Assembly: GCA_023105745.1 (NCBI GenBank)
Contig: JALGQZ010000011.1
Location: forward strand, 19,060,975 to 19,124,974
Reading direction: 5' to 3'
Length of the DNA: 64,000 nucleotides
DNA from: Austropuccinia psidii
Taxonomy: Eukaryota > Basidiomycota > Pucciniomycetes > Pucciniales > Sphaerophragmiaceae
Position numbers and translations under genes: made by a program. Under the pieces are notes generated by a model. That model had not been told where the DNA came from, ran no database searches, and worked only from the letters and a program-made list of their open reading frames with translations. The stretch's first letter is position 1. Each line of letters starts with the position of its first letter. Of this stretch, positions 38,157 through 47,740 are shown piece by piece.

Positions 38157-39332
38157 TGTGAAACTTTGAGATATGACCACATATCAAAAAAGGTCACAAG
38201 AAATATTTAAAATAATTACCTTAAAAACTACAGAGATGCCATAAATTGGCATAAAATTGGTTTAACTTGAAACCAATGAATAAACATGTGAAATAAATTA
38301 TACCTTTGGATTACCCATGGTAAAATACACATATACCATATTTATGGCATATCTGCAAAGTCAATATTTAATAAGTTATAAATAATAATACCTTATAAAA
38401 AACAGAAATCCTGAATTATTTCAAATACCAATGAAACAACATGTAAAATAATTGTATCAATGGATTTTCCATCGAACCCCACACATAAAACAATTAAGAA
38501 GCTAATCTTCAAAGTCAATACTTGAGGAGTTAAGCTGAATAAATGCACTTTTGTGGTCAACACATATATTCAAGGATTTTAGCTAATATCTTTTGAAATA
38601 TGCATTATAGAGTGATGAACCAAAAATAAAGTCATCATGTAATTACTGTAGTAATACAGAAGTGAACTTTGCTTCACAAGTTAAAAACAAGGCTGAAACC
38701 TGTAAGAGATTATTGATTAAAATCAATAGAGCTGTTGACCACTTTGTTGTGAAAGTGGTCCAAGCTTAAAATAAGTAGACAGTCAGATTCTACTAGTTCA
38801 TTTGTGAAGAATGACGTAATTCTTATTATAAATTTCAGGGTATAACCCCTTGAAATCATGGTTTGAAATTTAAAATATTAAATTTAGACAGAAAAGATGA
38901 GTTACAAGAAAAATGATCAAAAATAGGGTTTTGATGATGTAATGAAATGCTATTTTTTGTAATTACAATTCAAATGAGTTGTATTTACATTTCTACGCAT
39001 AAAATTATTCAAAATTATTATATTAAGCATTAAAAGTAGGTTATTTCTCTTATTATAATAATTTTTGTCTATTATTACTTCTAATAATTCTATAATTGAT
39101 ATAAATAGTATTTATATTAATTTATAGCTTTAATATTGGGAATATTATTGTTATTAATTGTTTTTTATTAATAAAAAACAATTTTTGAAGCCTTTATCAT
39201 TTGTTGGTAACAATAATAAAGTGCTTTTAAATATATTAACTATCTTATATTGATATATTCATCTTATATATATTATTTTTTATAATATAAATTATATTAT
39301 TATATTTATTCAATAATATAATTATTTTACGC
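38157..39332 (+). repeat. A2 5' LTR, first part
   Basis: It aligns with the A1 LTR but lacks a block equivalent to roughly 11825-12490, including the TATA box. It ends TTTTACGC, where element B inserted. Confidence 0.88.
39329..39332 (+). other. Target site duplication of B (left copy, ACGC)
   Basis: ACGC precedes the B 5' LTR and is repeated at 59493-59496 after the 3' LTR. Joining the flanks restores the TTTTACGCCATAAT context found in the intact A1 LTR at about 12858. Confidence 0.85.
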
Positions 39333-39886
39333 TGTGGTATTCCATACCAGTTCTTCCAAGGTTCAAATCCACAATTTCAAAGCTAAAACTTTGATCAATA
39401 ATAATAATATATATATATAAATAAAGAAAATAAAGATAAAAAGTAAAAGATAAAAGTAAAAAATTGCAAGAAAAAGGAAGAGAACTATATTAAAATAACA
39501 AAAATAAGTATTCCACTGGAATCTACATCAAATCTTACCTATAGTCACATATTGCCTCAACCCCATAATGTCAATAATTTTCTAGATATCATGGATTAAA
39601 GAAGAGAAATGATACTATACACCCTATACTAGGTACAAGAATATGTTTAAATATAATGCAGCTTGTCTAAATATTCAATATTAATAAACATGTGTAATAT
39701 TACATAAGTGATACCATTACTCTTACAACATCATGTGTTACATGTCTTGACATAAAAAAACACTTACATATAGGTTAACATAGTGTTACATTACTCAATC
39801 CCCACTTAAACTCCCATAACCAAACATTACAGGTATTATTACAAATTAAATTTTACATAGAGAAATACTCAACTAAATACAGATAA

Positions 39887-40417
39887 AGGCTGTGAAGAAG
39901 AAAAAAAAGGTTAGTAGAGATAAGAATACAGTTTTAAAAAAATGGTGCAATCAACCAAACATATGGTGCAATATCTGTATCAAATGACACCATTCCAAAT
40001 TTAACCACCAGCAAAAATGTCTCTAGGCTGTTAAGAAGAAAAATAAGGTTAGCAGAGATAAGGATACAGTTTTTTAAAATGGTGCAATAAACCAAACATA
40101 TGGTGCAATATCTGTATCAAATGACACCATTCCAAATTCAACCACTAGCAAAAATGTCTCAAGGCTGTGCATAATAAGAACAAAGTTTAGTTGAAATAAG
40201 AGTATAATTAAAAAAGTATGGTGCAATCAACCAAACATATGGTGCAATATCCTGAAAAAATGACCCCATTCCAAATTTAACCACTAGCAAAAATGTCTCA
40301 AGGCTGTGCACTGACAATGATAAGGTTAAGAATGGTGCAATCAACCAAACATATGGTGCAATATCTTGATCAAATGACACCATTTTTAATTTACCCACCA
40401 GCAAAAATGTCTCAAGG
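39887..40417 (+). repeat. Four imperfect tandem repeats in U3 of B (115-140 bp)
   Basis: Each unit carries GGTGCAAT-A/C-AACCAAACATAT, GGTGCAATATC, CACCATT and AGCAAAAATGTCTC. Copies of the first word lie near 39945, 40079, 40222 and 40334. The array recurs in the 3' LTR at about 57959-58490. U3 tandem repeats often act as enhancers, but that is inference here. Confidence 0.88.
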
Positions 40418-40472
40418 TGGAATTTTTTCTAAGTCCCTTGTTTTTGGAAGGCTCTATGGAGGGCCCAAAAGG

Positions 40473-40480
40473 TATAAATA
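40473..40480 (+). promoter_or_regulatory. TATA box of B 5' LTR
   Basis: TATAAATA is followed by AAGGGCCTCTCTCCC and a C-rich stretch, which suggests transcription starting near 40505. The copy in the 3' LTR is at 58547-58554. Confidence 0.7.
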
Positions 40481-41418
40481 AAGGGCCTCTCTCCCTGTTT
40501 TTCCCCCCATGCTTCTGATTCAGACAATAGTCTTGAGGATCAATCCATCCCTTCTCTAGTAGGATAATGTAGTATTTATATTGAAAAAGATCAGTAGCAA
40601 GGCTCAGTATCTTATAGTGTTATTTATGATTAATTAATGAAAGATATTTATAATATTAATGAAAGAGTTTAATATTATTTAAATAGTCTTACCATTATAG
40701 TAGTAGTGCTGAAGTAGTGTTGGAAGATATTATCAATAGTGATCTTATCTAATTTATCAATAACCCTTATTTATAGAAGGGATATCATATTACCCTTATA
40801 TATTATATCATAAGCCTTTTTAGGTATATTGGATTATATTTATCTTGATCCTAATATTATTATATTACTATTATATCATTTATATCTTACCTTTATATTA
40901 AACAAAACCACCCTTAAAAAAATTATCTTACCCTTAAATTATTATAGCTATATTGATAGTATTATTGAATCAACTTTCAAAGTATTAGCTAGCTATCAAG
41001 ATTATTATTAATATTAATAGTGATCTTAAACAATATTCTTTAAATATCTCAGGTATTGAAAGAAGGAATACTAGAAGAATTAATTTAAAAGAATTAGAAT
41101 CAATAACAAGAAAGTTAAGCAAACCTAAATTTTTAAAAAAAATATTAACTATTACCATTATTATCATAGTGATCTTTTATTGACAGACTGATAGAGACTG
41201 CTGAAGAAAATTCTCTAATTGAAAAGCCACAAAACTAAATAATTGATTTGTGATCTCATCAAAAAGGGTATCTTTTTCAGTATATTTAGAGGGGCAGCTA
41301 ATACACCTTAGCACCCATGGTTATTGGCTCATTCTGAAATTCAAAACAGACTCACCAATAATTTCCCCCTCAAGGTACTGCCTATTATTTATCCCACAAC
41401 AAAAGGAGTTCCCACATC

Positions 41419-41436
41419 TGGTGTCCCAACAGTGGC
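41419..41436 (+). other. Candidate primer-binding site of B
   Basis: TGGTGTCCCAACAGTGGC begins 2 nt after the LTR end. It has the TGG start required for pairing with a tRNA 3' end. The tRNA cannot be named from sequence alone. Confidence 0.5.
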
Positions 41437-41558
41437 CTTCCAATCTCAAGTATCATTAACAAGATCACATTATCAATCTTAAAAATCATGAAAAAATCAA
41501 AAAATATCAATCAAAAAAAATAATTAAAAATTAAATCATTGTTTAGATCACAACTATA

Positions 41559-42944
41559 ATGGAGGAATCATCATCCTCAAAGAAGGCTCTAACCTTGGAA
41601 GAAGAATTGGAAAAAGAGCAGTCCAGAATTGAAAAATTAGGTCAGGAAGAAAGTGAAGAAGAGGATTTTTCTTATTTAGAAAATGATGAAGAATTTCAGA
41701 AGAAAAGGTTATAATTACAGACGGCTTTGGAAAGAGCTGCAAGAAGACATGGAAAGAAGACAAAATCAAGTCAATTCTCACCTGAAACTACTGGGGATGC
41801 AACTATTGAAAGAATGCTCAGACCCCAGCAACCATCACCATCACCAACCCCAAAGACATTTGCAACATACACACCAGGAACATTGCCAAGAACTGCAAGA
41901 TTTGCAAAAAGGGTACATATTACAACACCAACTCAGCAACCTGAAAGAGTTACAATACCTATAAGAAAGATTGTTAAAATAAAGGCAAAAGATTATAACC
42001 TCAACTTTGATGGGAGTGATGTTGAGGATTTTATCAAAAGAGCTGAAAGGATAGCATCAATTGAAGGAGCCAATGAAAGGGATTTGGCCATGCAAATAGC
42101 ATTCTGGAGTGAAGATAAGGATATCAGATATGAAATTGAAGGAATGCCAGGATATGAAATGGAGGATTGGGATCAATTGAAAAAGGAAGTGATAAGTAAA
42201 TGGGGAAAGGTGGAACCAGAAAGAAGACACAGGAAAGATTCATTAACAAGACTATTTAATCAAACTCAACAGGAGGGAGGAGTCAAAAGTTTGTCCCAAT
42301 ACAGAGAGTTTATTGGGGAATATGACATAATTTCAAAATATCTGCTGAAGTATGGGTATATCAAAAAGGAAAATGATTATCATGAAGATGTCTTTGATTC
42401 TTTATCACCAGAAATTAGAAGTAGTGTTACTAAAGAAATGATCAAAGACAGGACCATGGTTTAAGCAAGGGATGGAGGATATATCTTACCTGAGATGGAT
42501 ATCCTCAGAAATTATATTGAGGCAGAATTGGAGGCAGCAGTAGTTATTAAAGGGAAATCACAATTATCAAAGTCAGATGAAATCAAAAGCAAAAAGAAAA
42601 CCAGATTTGAAGATGAAAGCTGGGAGGAGGTTATCAAACAAATGAAGAATATTACAAAGAAAATAAAGAATCCACAAGCTCAAGAGGCTCATGTTAATGA
42701 AGCACCAAAAGAAGTAAATCCAATGAAGGATGTTTTGGACCAGCTTAAAGAACTATCAGAGGCTGTTAATCCACCAAAGAAGGTCTGGAAGGATAAATCA
42801 AATACACAAGGATCAGGCTTAGCACCAAATGCACAGCCATTCAGACCAAGAAATACTCAGGCACCTTTACCTGCAAATTATCAACCTTATGTTCCAGCAC
42901 AACTATATCCAAGACTACCCTTAAGGTGCTATTACTGTTTTTAA
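41559..42944 (+). pseudogene. gag: B gag N-terminal part (capsid and first half of zinc knuckle), three stops
   Basis: The first ATG, at 41559, opens a frame that continues in register to 45746, broken by TAA at 41712, 42462 and 42942. The N-terminus is Ser/Glu-rich and acidic. The capsid-like region spans about residues 148-300 (FIKRAERIASIEG, MQIAFWSEDKD, then a Trp-bearing EDWDQLKKEVISKWG stretch and a hydrophobic QYREFIGEYDIIS). A proline-rich linker precedes the CX2CX4HX4C knuckle at 42927-42968, whose spacer contains the third stop. No frameshift is needed to read through, so each stop is a single-base event; CAA to TAA fits all three. Confidence 0.85.
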
Positions 42945-42956
42945 AATGGTCATTCA

Positions 42957-45746
42957 TTGACAAGATGCAGCTACCTGGCAGAAGATATGGAAAAAAGAAT
43001 TGTTAGTAGGCAAGGATTAAATTTCCTTTACCCTAATTTCCAAAGAGTACCCTCAGAAGGAACCAAATCTCCAAAGGATTTAGTCAGGGAATTTGATAAG
43101 GAACAAAAAGAAATTTCAAACAAGATAATTGAAAAGGAAAAGCCTTTAGCAAGACCCGAAGATCAAAAGATAGTTGAGCTGAAAAAGGAAGAAAAAGAAG
43201 TTTCAATTGCTCAAGTAGAAGACTGGGGTAATTGGGAACCACCAACAGTATCTTCACCCACTGAGATGTTGGAAACACATGCAACTCTCAGACAGACAAA
43301 GCAAAGATTGGCTAAGCAAGAAAGCCAAAATAGAGAAGATTCTCAAAGTGAAAAGTCTATACTACCAGGAGCCTATCATGAGGATGAGGCTGTAGAGGAG
43401 ATGAAGATGATTGTTCCAACCAAATATAAAGATAAACATACAAAAAGAGATGAAACATTTGAAGGAAGTGAAAGTAAAGAAAAAGAGAATGTTGAAGAGG
43501 AAGGTGACAAGTTAAATAAAAGGATGGTTCACCACAAAACTGAAAATAAGGAAGTCATAAAGGATAAGAAAGCATTAAAACCAAAATTAGCAATTGAAAA
43601 TGTGATAAAGAAAATCTTGGAACAGAAAATTAACTTGACCTTAGAAGAAATATTACCAGTTTCACCAACCTTCATTCACAGGCTTCAAGGGATTTCTCTT
43701 GAAGAAAAGGAAGCTATCAAATCAGTTAACACTTTGGACATTAAAGAAGATGTTATTTCTATAAAAATTAAAGACTTTGAAAAACCAAGACTTCATTATG
43801 CCTGTCCACTTGGGTTTATGCAAGTATTTGTTGGAAAAGAAGAATATCCAGTAATGGCACTGGTAGATACAGGATCAGAGCTCAACATAATCACTGAAGA
43901 TGCAGCAATAAAAGCCTCTCTTCCAAACAGAAAGCTCAACATGAATTTAAGAGGAATTGGAGGACATACAACATCATTGATTGGATTAGCTGAATTCACC
44001 CAAGTACTTTTGCCTTCTGGAGAAGAAAAGGAAATTCATTTTTTCATTGCTAAGGGAGCAGTACATACAGTCCTTGGAAGGCCCTTCTTGGCAGACAATA
44101 ACATTAGATTGGACTTTTCGCAGAAACAAGGAGAAATATTCAGCTATCAAGAAGCAGATGGTAGAAGATTATGTATGCCAATATGCAAACCCCATATGTT
44201 AGGATGGCAAACAGGACCACCAAGAGGAATGGAGCTTTGTTCAATGGGAAAAATAAAGGATTGGTTTAGCAAAGTAAAATTAAAAGAAGCTGAAGATAAA
44301 TCTAAATCAAAAATAAAAAGTATTTTCAAATCAACTACAAACAAAGATTATCAAAAGATAAAGTCTATGGAATGTAATTTAGATGAAAGATTATCCATAA
44401 TGGATAGGGGAATAGAGAATGAACCTGGGGAGGAAGTGGAAGGAGACCAAGAGGTAGAAACACAAGAGCCAGAACAGGGACCATCAACAGAAGCACAATC
44501 AAACCAAATTAAAGCAGAAGAGACAAAGTCATTAGCCTGGTACTTAGACAAGGCAATAAAAGAAAACAAGGAATGGGCTACATTTGATCCCAAAAAGTGG
44601 GAGGAATGGATCAACAGAAATCTACCACCTTCAAGTGAATATGAAGATTATATAGAAAACAGAAACCCTCAAGTAAACAACTTAAGCTTAAGCCCATGCC
44701 CTGACTTCTGGAAAATGGATGATGAACTTGAAAACAACAAGAGTTATATATGGAAAAAAGATGAAAAATCAAATTGGTATATGGAAGAAGTCAATGAAGC
44801 AGACAGAAAGGGAAATGAAGTAACCTATAAACCAATTGACACCAATGGTATGTTATGTCAGGTTTTGGTTAATGGCTCAGAAATTATAGAAGGACCACCA
44901 ATACATAGTAGAAAAAGTCTGTTTGACATATTTTCCAAGCAAAAATCCCCACAAGATATGGAAATTGAAATCAAACCAGAAATTAAGAATTATCAATACT
45001 GTGAAGACTCATTGGAAGATCTCAGAAATAAAATCATTGACTGTTTCAAAGATGAAGAGTTTATAAAGGAATACAATAAAGAAGAATCTAATCAAACTGA
45101 TGAATTCCAAATATGTGAAATCTCTCAAGACCCTCCAAAGAAGAAAATAAAGCATACTCATGCTTATGAAAATCTTTGGCAGGCCTACATGAATCATGAC
45201 TCTTTAAAAGAAATCAAACCAAGATTATCTTCAGATTCAAAGCCAGAAGAAAATTTGATGGAAGTTGAAGTCTCACCATTGCAAAAGGATCTCATGAACA
45301 CTATTCTGTCATATGATTTGAACCCAAAAAGCCCATGGAGAATTTATAAAGACAAGGAAATTGACTTGGATAAAGAAAGTTTCTTGAATTATTATGATGA
45401 AATGTCTTACTGGCAACTTCCAACACCTGAAGAAGAGCCAGATTTCATAATTCTTCCCTGCATTGAATTCAAAGATATATACTTTGAGGGTCCATCAAGA
45501 ATAAAAGGAGGAAAATGGTTGAAGAATCTTCCAGGATATGACCTGTCAAAATTAGACTTCATGGAGCTCTTGAATGAGGAAGGAATTAAGGGTAATTTGG
45601 AAAACCAGTATTGGGAGGAAGTTTTTTCCTTTGATGAACAAACAAGGAAGGCTCTTTATGATGGTAGAATTTGGCCACAAGAAGACTTCAATTTGCATAA
45701 TATGGAGCTTCTTGGTGGAAATCTTTTCTGGGAAGAGTATGGATAA
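42957..45746 (+). CDS. gag-pro: B gag C-terminus, protease and long acidic extension
   Basis: This 929-codon open frame is in register with the gag part upstream and begins in the second half of the zinc knuckle (HSLTRC), so it has no start of its own. The aspartic protease is at about residues 290-400: DTGS at 304-307, then the flap-like GIGG segment and VLGRPFLADN. After it come about 530 residues rich in Glu, Lys, Asn and Ser with isolated Trp motifs. The last 100 residues (about 830-929) contain LPGYDLSKLDFMELLN and GIKGNL, a segment repeated in the 228-codon frame at 46889. Related rust elements continue from such an extension straight into RT; here the frame ends and pol lies 8.4 kb downstream. 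Confidence 0.85.
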   Translation: MTRCSYLAEDMEKRIVSRQGLNFLYPNFQRVPSEGTKSPKDLVREFDKEQKEISNKIIEKEKPLARPEDQKIVELKKEEKEVSIAQVEDWGNWEPPTVSSPTEMLETHATLRQTKQRLAKQESQNREDSQSEKSILPGAYHEDEAVEEMKMIVPTKYKDKHTKRDETFEGSESKEKENVEEEGDKLNKRMVHHKTENKEVIKDKKALKPKLAIENVIKKILEQKINLTLEEILPVSPTFIHRLQGISLEEKEAIKSVNTLDIKEDVISIKIKDFEKPRLHYACPLGFMQVFVGKEEYPVMALVDTGSELNIITEDAAIKASLPNRKLNMNLRGIGGHTTSLIGLAEFTQVLLPSGEEKEIHFFIAKGAVHTVLGRPFLADNNIRLDFSQKQGEIFSYQEADGRRLCMPICKPHMLGWQTGPPRGMELCSMGKIKDWFSKVKLKEAEDKSKSKIKSIFKSTTNKDYQKIKSMECNLDERLSIMDRGIENEPGEEVEGDQEVETQEPEQGPSTEAQSNQIKAEETKSLAWYLDKAIKENKEWATFDPKKWEEWINRNLPPSSEYEDYIENRNPQVNNLSLSPCPDFWKMDDELENNKSYIWKKDEKSNWYMEEVNEADRKGNEVTYKPIDTNGMLCQVLVNGSEIIEGPPIHSRKSLFDIFSKQKSPQDMEIEIKPEIKNYQYCEDSLEDLRNKIIDCFKDEEFIKEYNKEESNQTDEFQICEISQDPPKKKIKHTHAYENLWQAYMNHDSLKEIKPRLSSDSKPEENLMEVEVSPLQKDLMNTILSYDLNPKSPWRIYKDKEIDLDKESFLNYYDEMSYWQLPTPEEEPDFIILPCIEFKDIYFEGPSRIKGGKWLKNLPGYDLSKLDFMELLNEEGIKGNLENQYWEEVFSFDEQTRKALYDGRIWPQEDFNLHNMELLGGNLFWEEYG

Positions 45747-46290
45747 CTCTTTATACACAAAGAAGAAGGATTCATCAGAAATTGGAAAGGTAATACCCTA
45801 GAAGAAAGGAAGAAAGGAAGGAAAATACTGGGAGAAATATCCAAGGATATATGTGTGAATAGAATTCTTCAACAAAAAGAAAAAGGAAAATGGGTTTCAT
45901 GAATTGAATATATTTTTCTGGACATGTAAAAAAAAAGAAAAAAAAATATCAAAATTAAAATTAAAAAAGATAGAAACTCAAAAAAAAAAAAAAAAAAATT
46001 AAAAAAAAATATATATGAATGATGATTTGGGTATGCAAGAGTTTTAACTGTAAAAAGTATTATAAGGCTATGTTCAAATTAAAAAATGGGGGTGGGTGTC
46101 TGTTTCTTATTCCACCTCTAATGGTTTAATTTTTTCGGGATGAAATCCTTGGGAATTTCAATATCAATTTCTATTCAATCTTAATATCAATATCATTAAT
46201 TTCAAGACCTTTTAAAAACAAAAAAAATTGATAAGATCATAATCTTTAATAAAATTAACAAAAAAATCAAGATTCCAAAGCTTGGATGTT
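45747..46290. other. A-rich spacer with GGTGG/CCACC hairpin
   Basis: Long A runs lie around 45925-46015. A hairpin with stem GGTGG (46091-46095) and CCACC (46112-46116) follows. A related hairpin and flanks recur at 48065-48091, which suggests a duplicated module. Confidence 0.6.
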
Positions 46291-46301
46291 ATGGGGATGA
46301 A

Positions 46302-46637
46302 TTGTTGGAGGATGGAGAGATTTTGGATCAAAGGAAATTGAAGAAACAATATGAAGAATTCATTTTTGAGTATGAAGATGAATTTCAAGAATGTCAGTCA
46401 TCAAGTCACCAATCAAGAGAAGAAAAGGAAAAATTGGAAGAAATAAGGTTTTTATTGGAGGAACTTAGAGTTTTGAATGAAAAATTAGCTTATTATAGAA
46501 ATTACTTACCATCAATGAGCCAAGTACAGCTGAAGCCAATTCTGAAAACCTCCAGCTTACATAGCTCAAAAACAAAGAAGAGAAGAAAATCAGGAAGATT
46601 CAATTTATATAATCAAGTCCAGTATTTTTGGCAGTGA
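46302..46637 (+). CDS. 111-codon accessory ORF, coiled coil with basic tail
   Basis: The frame is open from upstream of 46302 but has no in-frame ATG, so it may be an exon or a broken gene. The N-terminal two thirds are acidic and heptad-like (EEFIFEYEDEFQE, EEKEKLEEIRFLLEELRVLNEKL), a likely coiled coil. The C-terminus is basic, with a KTKKRRKSGR cluster resembling a nuclear localisation signal. The TGA stop lies in the loop of a hairpin, GGCAG-TGACTTC-CTGCC, that is repeated 85 bp downstream. I do not recognise the family. Confidence 0.4.
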   Translation: MLEDGEILDQRKLKKQYEEFIFEYEDEFQECQSSSHQSREEKEKLEEIRFLLEELRVLNEKLAYYRNYLPSMSQVQLKPILKTSSLHSSKTKKRRKSGRFNLYNQVQYFWQ

Positions 46638-46748
46638 CTTCCTGCCTTATCAAAGAGGACCCAAAAAAAAAAAAAAATTCTCACCTTATCACTTAAAATT
46701 TCAATTGATTTAAATTTTGGCAGTGACTTCCTGCCTTATCAAAGAGGA
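46624..46748 (+). repeat. Direct repeat of a stop-codon hairpin, two copies
   Basis: About 35 nt containing GGCAGTGACTTCCTGCC and TTATCAAAGAGGA occurs at 46624-46659 and 46715-46748, identical except at the edges. Each copy can form a 5-bp stem, GGCAG with CTGCC. The first covers the stop codon of the preceding frame. Confidence 0.85.
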
Positions 46749-46888
46749 TTAATTCTTTAAGAAGTATTTTACTTAGATTATTTATTTCATCCACCTTTAC
46801 CAAGAAGCTATTATAATTATTCATATTTTTTTTAACATCAAGAAACCATTAGCAATTTTTTTATCATATTTTATATTTTATAATCATC

Positions 46889-47575
46889 ATGTCTGAAACT
46901 AATGAAGCAGACAATACCATCTGGATCTGTTGGCCACACTCAGAAACAAATGAAGAAAGCCAAGACCTCTGGATTAATCATCATTTTCAAGGACTTAACA
47001 ATGAAGACCAAAGATGGGGCTTACCAATTATTGAATCCTTCAAGATACCAATTATTCAAACTATCCCCTTTATTGAATTTGAAGATTTATTTGGAAATGA
47101 AGATATTCCTCAAGAAACCCCTGCAGAAGCCTATTTAATCCAACTTCCTGGTTCAAACCTTTCAAAACTAGAATTTATGGATATACTTAATTATGATGGA
47201 ATTAAAGGAAATCTCAATAATGACTATTGGAATGAAATCTTCTATATGGATTCAGATATAAGAAGCAGTCTTTACTGGGGAACAATACAAGCTCAGAGAT
47301 GGTTTTGTCTTGAAGAATTTCAAATTGAGGGTAGAAGTATTAAATGGAGAGGTGACTGCTATATTATTGAAAAGGGATTGGATTTTGAGTTAGAGGATAA
47401 AGTCTTACAGTTAATAATTATAATGAAGAATCACAAGTTTTGTTTGAAGGAAGAAGAATGGAATAAGTTATGGAAAGAAATTGTCAGCAGCAAGATTGAA
47501 ATGAAAATGAAGAAGAATCAAGATTATCATAAGGAAATTATTCTGAAGAAAATTCAAGGCCCAGCATGGCCTTAA
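46889..47575 (+). CDS. 228-codon accessory ORF, paralogue of the gag-protease C-terminal domain
   Basis: It has a true ATG start. About residues 42-155 align with the last 100 or so residues of the 42957-45746 frame. Shared features are W-x-LP near the start, then IEF, LPG-x-(D/N)-LSKL-(D/E)-FM, LN-x-(D/E)-GIKGNL-x-N-x-YW-x-E, and a downstream W/F-rich stretch. The remaining C-terminus is Lys/Glu-rich. The protein is acidic and Trp-rich at the N-terminus (IWICWPH). The frame ends GPAWP-stop, and its stop codon lies in the 3' part of the first copy of the repeated hairpin motif. No known family comes to mind; a second copy of a gag-associated accessory domain is the best description. Confidence 0.55.
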   Translation: MSETNEADNTIWICWPHSETNEESQDLWINHHFQGLNNEDQRWGLPIIESFKIPIIQTIPFIEFEDLFGNEDIPQETPAEAYLIQLPGSNLSKLEFMDILNYDGIKGNLNNDYWNEIFYMDSDIRSSLYWGTIQAQRWFCLEEFQIEGRSIKWRGDCYIIEKGLDFELEDKVLQLIIIMKNHKFCLKEEEWNKLWKEIVSSKIEMKMKKNQDYHKEIILKKIQGPAWP

Positions 47576-47740
47576 ACTGCAATTCAACTATTTAGTTACT
47601 GTTTCTCTTACTCTATTTAAAGTCAAGATACCTGTACAAAAAAAAAAAAAAAAAAAAAAAAAACAGAAGAAAAAAAAAAGAATATATCAACAAATGCAAG
47701 GACCAATGATACATGATGGCCCAGCATGGCCTTAAACTGC
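47558..47740 (+). repeat. Hairpin motif copies 1-2 (GGCC-CAGCAT-GGCC-TTAAACTGC)
   Basis: Copies lie at 47558-47580 and 47718-47740. The first spans the stop codon of the 228-codon frame; the second follows a 26-A run. They are the GC-rich versions of the motif repeated at 51676-53943. Confidence 0.85.
47638..47663 (+). repeat. Poly(A) run of 26
   Basis: An uninterrupted A run follows the 228-codon frame, with a second A-rich stretch next to it. It could mark an old reverse-transcribed 3' end or simply be slippage. Confidence 0.9.

Larger units (their letters stand above)
39333..41416 (+). repeat. B 5' LTR
   Basis: It pairs with 57406-59492. The termini TGTGG and CCACA are inverted, as in most LTRs. 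Four imperfect tandem repeats lie upstream of the TATA box. Confidence 0.95.

Noticed and set aside
41559..45746. Alternative genetic code with TAA as a sense codon
   Set aside because: Other genes in the window end with TAA normally and A1 stops correspond to sense codons in A2. Single mutations are simpler, although readthrough remains untested.
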